NCBI GenBank assembly: GCA_018003015.1
Contig: JAGNEZ010000020.1
Location: forward strand, 31,052 to 95,051
Origin: Phycisphaerae bacterium
Lineage (GTDB): Bacteria; Planctomycetota; Phycisphaerae; UBA1845; PWPN01
Direction: 5' to 3'
DNA: 64,000 nucleotides
Notes under the pieces: generated by a model
The model's input: only the letters and a program-made list of their open reading frames with translations
Databases searched by the model: none
What the model was told of the DNA's origin: nothing
Part shown: piece by piece, positions 1 to 8,455 of the stretch
Numbering within the stretch: the stretch's first letter is position 1
Layout: the number at the start of each line of letters is the position of its first letter
Made by a program: the position numbers and the translations under genes

Positions 1-315
1 CGCCAAGCCGAAGTAGGTGATCTCGATTCCACCTTCGTGGTCGCGTCGCAATTCGAAGTAGCCGGCCGGCGAGCCGTCGTAGGTGGCGATCCAGGTCCGC
101 AGGTCCTCATCCTCGGCATAGGCACGCCATTGCTCCTCACCCCAGTTCAGCTTCTCCCACCACGACCACGCGCTGCCGACGAACTCATACAGAAACCGGT
201 TCACCTGCCATTGCCTGATCTTGGCCTCCCGCACCTGGAAAGCCGGATCGGAGCAACGTTTGGGTCGCAATTCGGCAACCGATTGCATTTCGAGATAGGT
301 GACGATGACGCTCAT
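1..315 (-). CDS. GNAT family N-acetyltransferase (C-terminus beyond window edge)
   Basis: Reading the minus strand from an ATG at 315 gives 105 uninterrupted codons to the window edge, so only the N-terminal half is present. The protein starts MSVIVTYLEM, has a Trp-rich stretch (FVGSAWSWWEKLNW), and ends in SPAGYFELRRDHEGGIEITYFGLA-type sequence, which matches strands beta2-beta4 of the GNAT fold just before the acetyl-CoA-binding motif A. That motif would lie outside the window. The start is 35 bp downstream of the stop of the S9 peptidase on the same strand, so the two are probably cotranscribed. No substrate can be inferred. No strong ribosome binding site precedes the ATG, but no better in-frame start is visible. 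Confidence 0.75.
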   Translation of the reverse strand, partial: MSVIVTYLEMQSVAELRPKRCSDPAFQVREAKIRQWQVNRFLYEFVGSAWSWWEKLNWGEEQWRAYAEDEDLRTWIATYDGSPAGYFELRRDHEGGIEITYFGLA

Positions 316-350
316 GTTCGTCTGCTGCGGACCGATCGAACACACCCGGG

Positions 351-2699
351 CTATTCGGTTGCGGGCAGATGCTCCTTCAGATACCGCGTCAGTGTTTCGA
401 AAAGATGGCGCTTGGTGTTGTCCCCTTCCTTGATGGCGTGTGTCCGGTTCGGATAGGCCATCAGGGAGAAGGGCTTGTTCTGTTTGATGAGTTCGTTGAT
501 CAGGGCCTCGCAGTTCTGGTAGTGGCAGTTGTCGTCGGCCGTGCCATGGACGAGCAGGAGGTTGCCCTGCAGCTGGTGTGCGAACGTGCTGGGTGATCCG
601 TCCCGGTAGCCGGTTGCGTTGTCGGCGGGCAGTCCCATGTAGCGTTCCTGGTAGACCGTGTCGTAGAGCCGCTCGTCGCTGACGAAGGCGATGGCCATCG
701 CGGTGCGATAGAGGTCGGGGTAGCGGAAGATGGCGTTGAGGCTCATGGAGCCGCCGCCGCTCCAGCCCCAGATGCCGACCCGTTGGGGATCCAGGTATGG
801 CCGTTCCTGCAGAATCCGCCGCGTCGCCTCCGCCTGGTCCGCCGAGGCGAGGATGCCGACCTGCCGGTAGATGCACTTGCGCCACTCCCGGCCTCGTGGT
901 GCCGCGGTGCCGCGATTGTCGACGCTCATGACCACGTAGCCCTGTTGGGCCAGGAGGCAGTGCCACAGGTAGGTGTCGCCGCCCCAACAGTCCATCACCG
1001 TGGATCCGGCCGGCTCGCCGTAGACGTACATGACCAGCGGGTATTGCCTGCTGGAATCGAAGTCCGGCGGCCTGATGCACCAGGCGTCGAGCTGGATATT
1101 GTGGTCGAGTTTCACGCGGAAGAACTCGGCGGGCGAGGGCTTCAGTTCGGCCAGCGAGGCGGCCAGTGCGGCGTTCTCGGCCAGGGTTCGGAGGACCTTG
1201 TGCCCGGGCAGACGCACCAGCTCGATGACCGGAGGTCGTCCGAAACACGAGTAAGTGTGAAAGGCCCAGCGGCCATCGGTGGAGATGTCGTAGGAGTGGT
1301 TTCCAGGCTGGTTTGCCGGCGAGATCCGCCCGACCGCTCCCTTTCCGTCGAGTGACGCTCGATAGAGGTAGCGCTGCGTGGGGTTGTCCGGCGATGCGAT
1401 GAAGTAGATGCAGCCCTCTTCCTCATCGATCCCGGCGATGCGGACCACGTCGTACTCGCCGGGGGTGAGCAGGGTGATGGACCGATCGGCGCGGGAGATG
1501 GCATACGCGTGCCGCCAACCGTCTCGTTCGCTCAGCCAGAGGAAGCGTGTCCCGTCCTCGATCCAGTGCCAGTCATCGACCACATCCACCCACGCGGCAT
1601 CGCGGTCGGTGAGGAGCGTTCGCATGTCGGTATCGGCACCTTCGATGAGCTCGTTGGTATTCTGCAGCCGGTTGAGCTGCTGGAAGACCACCGCACTGGC
1701 GTCCTCTGTCCATTCCAGTCGCGGGATGTAGTGATTCCTCGGGTCGGCGTTTGAACGGAACCACCGTGTTCGCCCGCCGCGAGCCCTGACCACGCCCACG
1801 CGGCAGGCGGAGTTGGTCTCGCCGGCCTTGGGGTAAGGAAACGAATTGAGCGTCGGATAGGGTGCGTCGGTGTTATTGATGATTGTGAACTCGGGGACTC
1901 TCGACGTATCGAACTGCCAGTAGGCGATGTGCCTTCCGTCCGGGCTCCAGCGGAAGCCGTTCCGCAGATCGAACTCCTCCTCGTAGACCCAGTCGGACGT
2001 GCCGTTGATGATCTTATCCGAACCGTCCCAGGTCAGCTGGGTGATCCGCAAGCTGCGAAGCGCCTGTACGAAGAGGTTGTTCTCGCAGACGAAGGCCACT
2101 CGCCGGCCGTCGGGTGAGAAGGCGGCGAACATCAGCGTCGAGGGCGCGGCCCTCCCGCCGAGCCTGATCAGCTCTCCGCTCTCCAGGTCGAAGACCCAGT
2201 AGTCGCCGCGGGTGTTCCGCCGCCAGACGCGTTTCGTGTTAGTGAAGATCAGCAGCTTCGTGCCGTCGTCTGACCATGAGTAGTCGTCGATGGTCAGCGG
2301 CTTGGCGTCCGGGCTTGGCCGCAAGTCCGACGCGGAGACCAGGACACGGCGTCGGCCAGACTCGGTCGCGTAGCCGACCACATCCTTGGCGTCCTCGATC
2401 GCCTCGGATTTCTCCAGTACGGTGTAACCCGAGCCGTCCTTGAGCCACCGCGCCGGCCCCCACTCCTGGGTTTTGAACTCCTCCTTGCCGAAAATCCGAT
2501 CCACCGTCAGCAGCGAGTGATCTGCAGGCGTCTCGGCGGCCGGGAGCGATGCCGACGCCGACAGGACCAGTGAGCAGCTCAGCAAGGCGACCCGGCGGTG
2601 CCTGCGATGCGGGCTGTTGGCGGGGGTGTCCGGAATCGCCCTCGCTGGTCGGCCGGGCCTTGAGCTTCCTTCCGGTCCACGAGTTGTACGGTTGCGCAT
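351..2699 (-). CDS. S9 family peptidase, dipeptidyl peptidase IV-like, secreted
   Basis: A 782-aa serine peptidase of the prolyl oligopeptidase/DPP-IV family. The N-terminal region has an Arg-rich segment then a hydrophobic stretch (ALLSCSLVLSASASLPAAE) that reads as a signal peptide, so the enzyme should act in the periplasm or outside. Residues of about 50-500 look like the DPP-IV beta-propeller (repeated SPDGRR/SxDG motifs, and an EE pair in VYEEEFDLRNGFRWSPDG-like sequence that in DPP-IV binds the substrate N-terminus). The C-terminal alpha/beta hydrolase domain carries the nucleophile in GWSGGGSM (Ser about 647), the Asp in HGTADDN (about 722) and the His in NRTHAIKEG (about 754). The usual GWSYGG has Gly in place of Tyr here. 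The start at 2699 (MRNRTTRG) is preferred; an in-frame start 10 codons upstream also exists. Family assignment is firm, exact peptide specificity is not. Confidence 0.88.
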   Translation of the reverse strand: MRNRTTRGPEGSSRPGRPARAIPDTPANSPHRRHRRVALLSCSLVLSASASLPAAETPADHSLLTVDRIFGKEEFKTQEWGPARWLKDGSGYTVLEKSEAIEDAKDVVGYATESGRRRVLVSASDLRPSPDAKPLTIDDYSWSDDGTKLLIFTNTKRVWRRNTRGDYWVFDLESGELIRLGGRAAPSTLMFAAFSPDGRRVAFVCENNLFVQALRSLRITQLTWDGSDKIINGTSDWVYEEEFDLRNGFRWSPDGRHIAYWQFDTSRVPEFTIINNTDAPYPTLNSFPYPKAGETNSACRVGVVRARGGRTRWFRSNADPRNHYIPRLEWTEDASAVVFQQLNRLQNTNELIEGADTDMRTLLTDRDAAWVDVVDDWHWIEDGTRFLWLSERDGWRHAYAISRADRSITLLTPGEYDVVRIAGIDEEEGCIYFIASPDNPTQRYLYRASLDGKGAVGRISPANQPGNHSYDISTDGRWAFHTYSCFGRPPVIELVRLPGHKVLRTLAENAALAASLAELKPSPAEFFRVKLDHNIQLDAWCIRPPDFDSSRQYPLVMYVYGEPAGSTVMDCWGGDTYLWHCLLAQQGYVVMSVDNRGTAAPRGREWRKCIYRQVGILASADQAEATRRILQERPYLDPQRVGIWGWSGGGSMSLNAIFRYPDLYRTAMAIAFVSDERLYDTVYQERYMGLPADNATGYRDGSPSTFAHQLQGNLLLVHGTADDNCHYQNCEALINELIKQNKPFSLMAYPNRTHAIKEGDNTKRHLFETLTRYLKEHLPATE

Positions 2700-3360
2700 G
2701 GGTTGCCTCGCGAGTTTGTCCACCTTCACGCGGCCAGCAGGTACTCAGCCTCTCCGGTGAACGGCCGACAGCCGCACGAACCATGATATCCTGATTCCAC
2801 TAACCGGCGAACTCGACCTTCCAACCACCCATGTCACCTCGCCCGGCGTTCACCCGGAGGACAGTTGTGGCGATGTGGAATGAGCCGACCGATCACTTGA
2901 TGGGCTCAAACGGAATCGGACCACACTCCGGAGGTCAACGATGGCTCATCTCACCAGACGGCGACTGCTGCAACGTGGCGGACAAGCGGGCCCTGCCATT
3001 GGGGCTCCCGCTCTTTGGGCAGGTTGCGGAGCGGCACCGCCGTTCGTAGGCTTGGCTATGGACACGCTCCGCCAACAGACCGCCCGTGTCTCCGTCATTC
3101 GCGGCACCACATCATCGCGACCCAATAGCCACAACCTCGAAAGGGTTGCACAACGCTTCACACTCAGTCCCGCGTCTTGGGCCCCACTGGTGTCGAGCAG
3201 CCGCATCCAAAATGGACCCGTCCCGTCGGGTCCCGTTATTCGGGCCCAACCGATCGCGCCGACAGAGGATGGCTGAAAGCCGGCCTCTCTTTCTGCTTGT
3301 TCCTTCGGGCGGTCACCGGTATTCTGCCCCTGGTTGGTATTGCCCAGAGGAGGAGATCTC
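2700..3360. other. Intergenic region between divergent genes (661 bp)
   Basis: This separates the minus-strand S9 peptidase from the plus-strand 1,072-aa protein, so it should hold both promoters. No convincing gene is seen; the short frames present lack ribosome binding sites and protein-like composition. A perfect 7-bp hairpin (GGACCCG, six-base loop, CGGGTCC) lies at 3214-3233, about 130 bp before the downstream start. A TATCAT hexamer on the minus strand at 2783-2788 could be a -10 box for the peptidase, but its -35 is poor. Confidence 0.5.
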
Positions 3361-6300
3361 ATGCACAAGCCAACGCTGGCCTGCGTTCTCGGGTTTTGGC
3401 TGGCAAGCCAGAGTTCCCTGCCCGGAGCGACCATTCAGAAGCGCTACTACGCCCACGAAGCCGTCGAGGATGCCAACGGCGTGATCGCCCCGTGGTACCG
3501 CGGGCAGAACGGGCAATGCGACTTTCGCGTGCGTGTGGCCGCCGAGACGCTGAAACGCTACCCGTGGACGGACGCGAGGAAGGCCCCGGCGGCGTTGCCC
3601 GAGTTTGTCTTCAGCGGGCGGTGGCAGATCAAGCCGGATGGGACCATCACCATTCCCGAGCTCAAGGACTGGGACAACGGCGACCTCGGGCAGCGGGCGT
3701 CGTACGTGCTCGGTGGGCTGGTCGACTACTATCGCTACACCGGTGACGGGGCCGCCATCGGGCTCATCACCTGCCAGGCGGACGCCCTGCTCGACTACGC
3801 CCTCACGCCGAAGGACCATCCCTGGCCGGAGTTCCCGATCACCGTGCCGGTCAAGGGCAAGCCTTACGGCCAGGCGGACGCGACGGGCTTCATTCAGCTC
3901 GACATCGCGGCCGAGATCGGCATCAGCCTGGTCCGGGCGGCTCAACTCACCGGCAACGAGCGGTACATGGCCGCAGCCAAGCACTGGGGCGATCTGCTGG
4001 CCGAGAAGCGGCTCCGCGAGCCGGGCATGAATCCGTGGCCGCGGTACGCGAACCCGGAGGACGTTCTCTGGGAGGACATTGCGACCGGTGGCGTGGCGTT
4101 CATTCTCGAGTTCTTCGATGTGCTGATCCGCGCCGGCTACACCGGCAAGGACAACAGCATCGTGCAGGCACGGGAGGCCGGCGTCGCCTATCTTCGTGAT
4201 GTGCTTCTGCCGAACTGGCTCGGGCATGATACCTGGGGCCGCAACTACTGGGACTGGCCGTGCGACGTCCAGGTCGAGAACGTGACCGAGTTTGTTGCTC
4301 GCTACTTGATGGAGCACCCCGAGGAGTTCCCGAACTGGAAGACCGACGCCCGTAACGTCATGACGCTGTTCATCAACCGCACGTGTACGGCCACCGACTC
4401 GCGGGGCGACACGTACCACGGGGCGTGGGCGTATCCCGAGTCGTCCACCTGCTGCGGTCGGTCGCTGTGGTACGGGCCGATGGAGCTGGCGTTCGTGTAC
4501 GGCATGTACGGTCAGCTTGCGGGCAGCGAGTGGGGACGCGAGATGTGTCGGCGTCAGATCCTCCTGGCCACGTACGACGGGCGGGAGACCGGCGTGGTCG
4601 AGGACAACCTGGACGGTGGAGCGATTGTGGCCGGCGATTGGTTCAAGATTGCCCAGCCGATGACGCTGAAGCACTGCCTAGCGGCGATGGCCTGGATGCC
4701 GGACGTGCTCGGGGCGAGCCGCGAGAACCACATCATGCGGAGCAGCAGTGTGGTGACCGAGGTTGCCTACGGCAGCGGCGTGGTCATGTACAAGACACAC
4801 GACGCACCACCAGAGACCATCGACACGTTGCGGTTGGCCTTCAAGCCCGAAAACGTCCGTGTGGGACCTGCCTCCAGCACAAGGCCTCTGGCCTCGCGTG
4901 AGGATCTTGGAGAAAACGGTTACACCGTTCGACCGCTCCCCGACGGCGACTTCATCCTCGCCGTCCGCCACGACGGCGAACGGAATGTCTATATCAAAGG
5001 CAACGAGTCAGGGAAGGGGGTGCCGTTAGACGAGGAGACCAACGGATGGGAGAGATCGCAGTTTCTTCTGACCAGTAGCAGCGCGGGTGCGAGCCTCGTG
5101 ATGCCGTTCACGGGTAATCAGATCCGGCTTGCTGGCAGCTTCGCTCCGGACGGCGGCCTCGCCGACGTCTACCTCGACGACGTGAAGCAGTTGGCAGGTA
5201 TCGACTGCTGGGGGCCCAAGGGCCACTTCGGCCTGCTGTACTACCGTAACGGGCTGGTCAACGGCAAGCACACTCTGAAGATCGTAGCCACGGGCAGGGG
5301 CAATCCGAAATCCCGAGGAAGCCAAGTTGCCCTTCTTCCTTACTATGAGATATCCGAGGCTGTGCCAGGCACATCTGGCCCGAGTTTCGGCGAGGGTGGC
5401 GGGCCGACCGATGCCCAGCGATGGATCTTCGGATACCCCGGCCGTACGGACTATGTCGACTCGAAGGGCAACCCCTGGCGACCGGCGACCGAGTTCGTGG
5501 TCCGGTCGGGCAGCCATGTCGATCCGGTGGTCGCCAACTGGTGGACCAGCCGCACCCGGTTGACCGTCCGGGGCACGCCCGACCCCGAGCTGTACCGTTA
5601 TGGCGTCCACGCCAAGGAGTTCTGGGCGGACTTCACCGTCGGACCGGGCACCTACCACGCCCGGCTCAAGTTCATGGAGACCCGGAACATCGAGCCGAAG
5701 TTGCGGGCGATCACGGTGCACATCAACGGCCAGGAGATGGTCGCCAACCTCGACCTGTGCGCCACGGCCGCGGGCGATACCCCCGCCCGCACCGTGGCCG
5801 ACATGCACGCCGGGCTCAAGCCTCTGGCGTCCGGCCTGGTCAAGCCCGTAGACCTGGTCTTCAACAACCTCGCTCCGCTGAACGGGGTCATTTCGATCCG
5901 GTTCAGCAATACGCTGGGCGGCGAGGCGATGGTCCAGGCGATCGAGGTTGGCCCGGGTGACGGCGGGCAAGGCGCTAAGCCAATCACCCTGAAACTGACA
6001 GCAGCGGGCGAGCCGGCCTCGCCCGACGGTAACCTCTTATCCAACGGGAGCTTCGAGCAGGGCATGCCCGGCGATCTGGGCTCGATGGGCAAGACCGGCG
6101 GCGGCAGCGGCTGGCAGTATCTCTTCGCCGGCGCGAGTATGGCCTACATCTTCCCCGAGTCCGCCTACGCGATCCACCCTCAGTGGGGACTGCCCGTCCT
6201 CCACGGCGGCAAAGAGGCGATACGCACCCACACCCACGGGCGAGGGCATACCATCATCTGGCAGGATGTGGAGGTCAAGCCGGACACGAGGTACGCCGCG

Positions 6301-6579
6301 GCCGTCTGGGTTCGCGCGGACGATCTGCACGGCCAGGGTTTTGGTGCTGATCCTGGTGACTCGGCCGGGCTGTGGATCCAAGAGTTTGACGAGAGGGGTG
6401 TTTTGGTCGTGGACCATCCCAAGCAGGCGGTGGCCAAGCCGTGTGACTTCACCCGGCTGAATCGGAGCTTCACCACGAGCAAGACCACGGTGAGAGTGAG
6501 GTTTCTTCTGGACACCGTGATCGCGGCCTCCTACGAGCAGGGGCACGTGACATACGATGATTGTGCCCTCAGGATTTGA
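3361..6579 (+). CDS. Large secreted alpha/alpha-toroid glycosidase-like protein with carbohydrate-binding modules
   Basis: A 1,072-aa exported protein. The ATG at 3361 follows a clear AGGAGGAG ribosome binding site and is preferred over a TTG 27 bp upstream. Residues 1-23 (MHKPTLACVLGFWLASQSSL) form a signal peptide. Residues of about 25-470 are rich in Trp/Tyr and helical repeats and resemble six-hairpin (alpha/alpha) glycosidases; the CC pair in SSTCCGRSLW recalls the Cys-rich site of GH127/GH146 arabinofuranosidases, but this is only a resemblance. A beta-sandwich accessory region follows (about 570-660), then a malectin-like domain (about 680-870) and a C-terminal CBM4/9-like module starting at NLLSNGSFEQG (about 890-1072). 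It probably binds and perhaps cleaves a plant or algal polysaccharide. No catalytic acid pair could be assigned, so the activity is inference. Confidence 0.7.
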   Translation: MHKPTLACVLGFWLASQSSLPGATIQKRYYAHEAVEDANGVIAPWYRGQNGQCDFRVRVAAETLKRYPWTDARKAPAALPEFVFSGRWQIKPDGTITIPELKDWDNGDLGQRASYVLGGLVDYYRYTGDGAAIGLITCQADALLDYALTPKDHPWPEFPITVPVKGKPYGQADATGFIQLDIAAEIGISLVRAAQLTGNERYMAAAKHWGDLLAEKRLREPGMNPWPRYANPEDVLWEDIATGGVAFILEFFDVLIRAGYTGKDNSIVQAREAGVAYLRDVLLPNWLGHDTWGRNYWDWPCDVQVENVTEFVARYLMEHPEEFPNWKTDARNVMTLFINRTCTATDSRGDTYHGAWAYPESSTCCGRSLWYGPMELAFVYGMYGQLAGSEWGREMCRRQILLATYDGRETGVVEDNLDGGAIVAGDWFKIAQPMTLKHCLAAMAWMPDVLGASRENHIMRSSSVVTEVAYGSGVVMYKTHDAPPETIDTLRLAFKPENVRVGPASSTRPLASREDLGENGYTVRPLPDGDFILAVRHDGERNVYIKGNESGKGVPLDEETNGWERSQFLLTSSSAGASLVMPFTGNQIRLAGSFAPDGGLADVYLDDVKQLAGIDCWGPKGHFGLLYYRNGLVNGKHTLKIVATGRGNPKSRGSQVALLPYYEISEAVPGTSGPSFGEGGGPTDAQRWIFGYPGRTDYVDSKGNPWRPATEFVVRSGSHVDPVVANWWTSRTRLTVRGTPDPELYRYGVHAKEFWADFTVGPGTYHARLKFMETRNIEPKLRAITVHINGQEMVANLDLCATAAGDTPARTVADMHAGLKPLASGLVKPVDLVFNNLAPLNGVISIRFSNTLGGEAMVQAIEVGPGDGGQGAKPITLKLTAAGEPASPDGNLLSNGSFEQGMPGDLGSMGKTGGGSGWQYLFAGASMAYIFPESAYAIHPQWGLPVLHGGKEAIRTHTHGRGHTIIWQDVEVKPDTRYAAAVWVRADDLHGQGFGADPGDSAGLWIQEFDERGVLVVDHPKQAVAKPCDFTRLNRSFTTSKTTVRVRFLLDTVIAASYEQGHVTYDDCALRI

Positions 6580-6678
6580 CTTTCCTGAAACCTGTGCTCA
6601 TGCTCGTTCGTCTATTGGGCAGGGGTGGTATGTTTGCGTGGTTTAGCGACCGCGGCCCTGTTTTGGAGGATGGCGCTC

Positions 6679-8214
6679 ATGATGGCCTCCGCCCGTCTTC
6701 GACTCTCCCTCCTGGTTGCGTTCGCCTTGTTCTCGGCCGTGCCGATCGCGCTTGCTGTCCAGGAGAAGGCCCAGACCTTCAAGCTGGATCTGAAGAAGAT
6801 CACCGAGAGTGGGCCGAGATACCTCGAGTACGGCAAGCTACCGACCGAGGAGGCTCTTCGGCGGTGGTGTTCCTCCCAGCACGTCTGGTCGGTGAAGGGC
6901 GCTCGGCGCGGGGGTGAGGAGGGCAAGACCTTTGAGTCGCTGGCCAAGAAGGAGCCGACCTACGCCAGTGAGTTCGCGATCAAGGGTGTCGTGAAGCTGG
7001 GTCAAGACTCCTATCCCTTCGCGTGCGATGCCGCCGATTTGAACAAGACGGGCTTCGAGAAGTTCTACTTCGATGCTAACCGCAACGGCGATCTGACCGA
7101 CGATCCGGTGGTGACCGCCAAGAAAACCGACCTGGACGGGATTCGCTTTGGCGGTGATTACGTTCCCGAGCGGTCGTTCCCGCGGGTGGAAGTCAAGATT
7201 CGGGTCGGTGACGGCGAACTAGACTACGCCTTCTTCCTGACCGCCCAGGCGTACCAGACGTACATGCCGGGAGATGACGGCAAACCTGCGCAGACCTGGC
7301 AAGGTTACGCCCAGTTCAGCCCCGCCATCTACCGTGAGGGCGAGGTGACGCTTGACGGCAAGCGGCACAAGATCAGCCTGCTCGACTACAACAGCAATGG
7401 CTCATTTGACGATGTCACCGCCCTCTACGGCGACGAGGAGTTTCGCAAGCAGCGCAAGATCGCCTATGCGATGAACGGCGACATGCTCCTGGTTGACCCT
7501 GAGCCCAGGGCGGAGAGCATCGGATACGGATATGACGTCATCGATCGTCTCGAACGGCGTTATGTGTCCAAGCTGGTGTGGATCGACGGCCGCTACTGGG
7601 ACCTGAGAGTTGCCCCGAGCGGCGAGACGATCACGCTGAGCCCCAGCGACCGGCCGACCGGGACGATCTCCAATCCCGCGGCGCGTTACCATGCCGTGGT
7701 CTACGGCGATCTCGGTTTCCTGGCGGTTCACGGGAGCAAGGACGACCCTGTGGTTTTGCCGGAGGGCGAGTGGAGACTGCTGGAGTACACGATCGACCTG
7801 ACCGAGCGCAAGAAACCGGCGACGGTTCCGGCCGCCACCCAGGCCGCCAAGGCCAAGGCTTCCAAGTCACTGTTGGGGGCTCTGTTCGCGTCCATCACCG
7901 GCAGGAGTGGGCCGGGTCGCGGTCGTCCCGACTTCACCCTCGTGTCGGCCAACGCCCCTTGGGAGTTCAAGGCGGTCAAGGTCACCAGGAATCAGGCTTC
8001 GCCGATGCCGTTTGGCCCGCCCTACAAGCCGTTCGTCAGCGTCGGCTACTTCCCGGACAAGAACACGGCGAGCCTCCAAATGCAGCTGGTCGGCTTGGCG
8101 GGCGAGGAATGCAGCAACCTGATGGTGAAGGGGGAACGGCCCCCGACCCCGACGTTCTCCATCGCCACAACGGGCGGCGAGATCATCGAACGTGGCAAGT
8201 TCGAGTATGGTTGA
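6679..8214 (+). CDS. Secreted protein of unknown function, ending at an in-frame TGA
   Basis: A 511-aa exported protein of no recognised family. The ATG at 6679 lies 9 bp after GGAGG (6665-6669); an ATG at 6670 is too close to that site. Residues 1-26 (MMASARLRLSLLVAFALFSA) are a signal peptide. The mature part has two EF-hand-like loops, FDANRNGDLTDDP (about 130) and DYNSNGSFDDV (about 235), which could bind calcium, then beta-rich sequence and a Lys/Ala linker near residue 395. The frame ends at TGA 8212-8214 after KFEYG, but the same frame continues as coding-like sequence to a TAG at 8356-8358. The protein may therefore really be 559 aa, with TGA as a mutation, a sequencing error or a selenocysteine codon. 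It lies just upstream of another secreted protein on the same strand. Confidence 0.72.
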   Translation: MMASARLRLSLLVAFALFSAVPIALAVQEKAQTFKLDLKKITESGPRYLEYGKLPTEEALRRWCSSQHVWSVKGARRGGEEGKTFESLAKKEPTYASEFAIKGVVKLGQDSYPFACDAADLNKTGFEKFYFDANRNGDLTDDPVVTAKKTDLDGIRFGGDYVPERSFPRVEVKIRVGDGELDYAFFLTAQAYQTYMPGDDGKPAQTWQGYAQFSPAIYREGEVTLDGKRHKISLLDYNSNGSFDDVTALYGDEEFRKQRKIAYAMNGDMLLVDPEPRAESIGYGYDVIDRLERRYVSKLVWIDGRYWDLRVAPSGETITLSPSDRPTGTISNPAARYHAVVYGDLGFLAVHGSKDDPVVLPEGEWRLLEYTIDLTERKKPATVPAATQAAKAKASKSLLGALFASITGRSGPGRGRPDFTLVSANAPWEFKAVKVTRNQASPMPFGPPYKPFVSVGYFPDKNTASLQMQLVGLAGEECSNLMVKGERPPTPTFSIATTGGEIIERGKFEYG

Positions 8215-8246
8215 GGCTTCACCTGCGGGTACTCGTGGCGAGTACC
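8212..8246 (+). promoter_or_regulatory. Candidate recoding element: in-frame TGA plus perfect 8-bp hairpin
   Basis: TGA at 8212-8214 is followed 13 bases later by GGTACTCG (8228-8235), a TGG loop (8236-8238) and CGAGTACC (8239-8246), a perfect 8-bp stem. The loop starts 21 nt after the TGA and has a G among its first two bases. As I recall, bacterial SECIS elements have a small loop 16-37 nt after the UGA with a G in the first two loop positions, so the geometry fits. The stem bases are also codons of the extension, so the hairpin could be fortuitous. No selenocysteine machinery gene is in this window. Confidence 0.35.
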
Positions 8247-8358
8247 ATCGAAGCTGGCGGATGAGTATCGCGTCTACGTTCAGATGAAGACCGGCCCGTT
8301 CGAGGTGGATCGAAAGGCCTTCAGCGTCCTCAGGGCGGCCGAGCTGGTACAGAAGTAG
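8215..8358 (+). other. In-frame coding-like extension after the TGA at 8212-8214
   Basis: In the same frame as the preceding gene, 47 codons run from GGC (8215) to AAG and end at TAG 8356-8358. The peptide starts GFTCGYSWRVPSKLADEY and looks like normal folded-protein sequence. Third codon positions are mostly G or C, as in neighbouring genes, so this is unlikely to be chance. There is no start codon with a ribosome binding site inside it. It is best read as the original C-terminus of the upstream protein. Confidence 0.65.
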
Positions 8359-8455
8359 ATGGTCGGGTGACGAGGTGTGGGAGACCCTCCCATACCTCGT
8401 TTCCGTTTGTACGTGTCCTTGTTCCGCCCGACGGCTTGCAGCCGGGAGGGTCTCC

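Noticed and set aside
6679..8358. Genome-wide recoding of TGA as an amino acid
   Set aside because: Many other genes in the window end normally in TGA, for example the LpxA, GNAT and BtuF-like genes, so only this site can be special.
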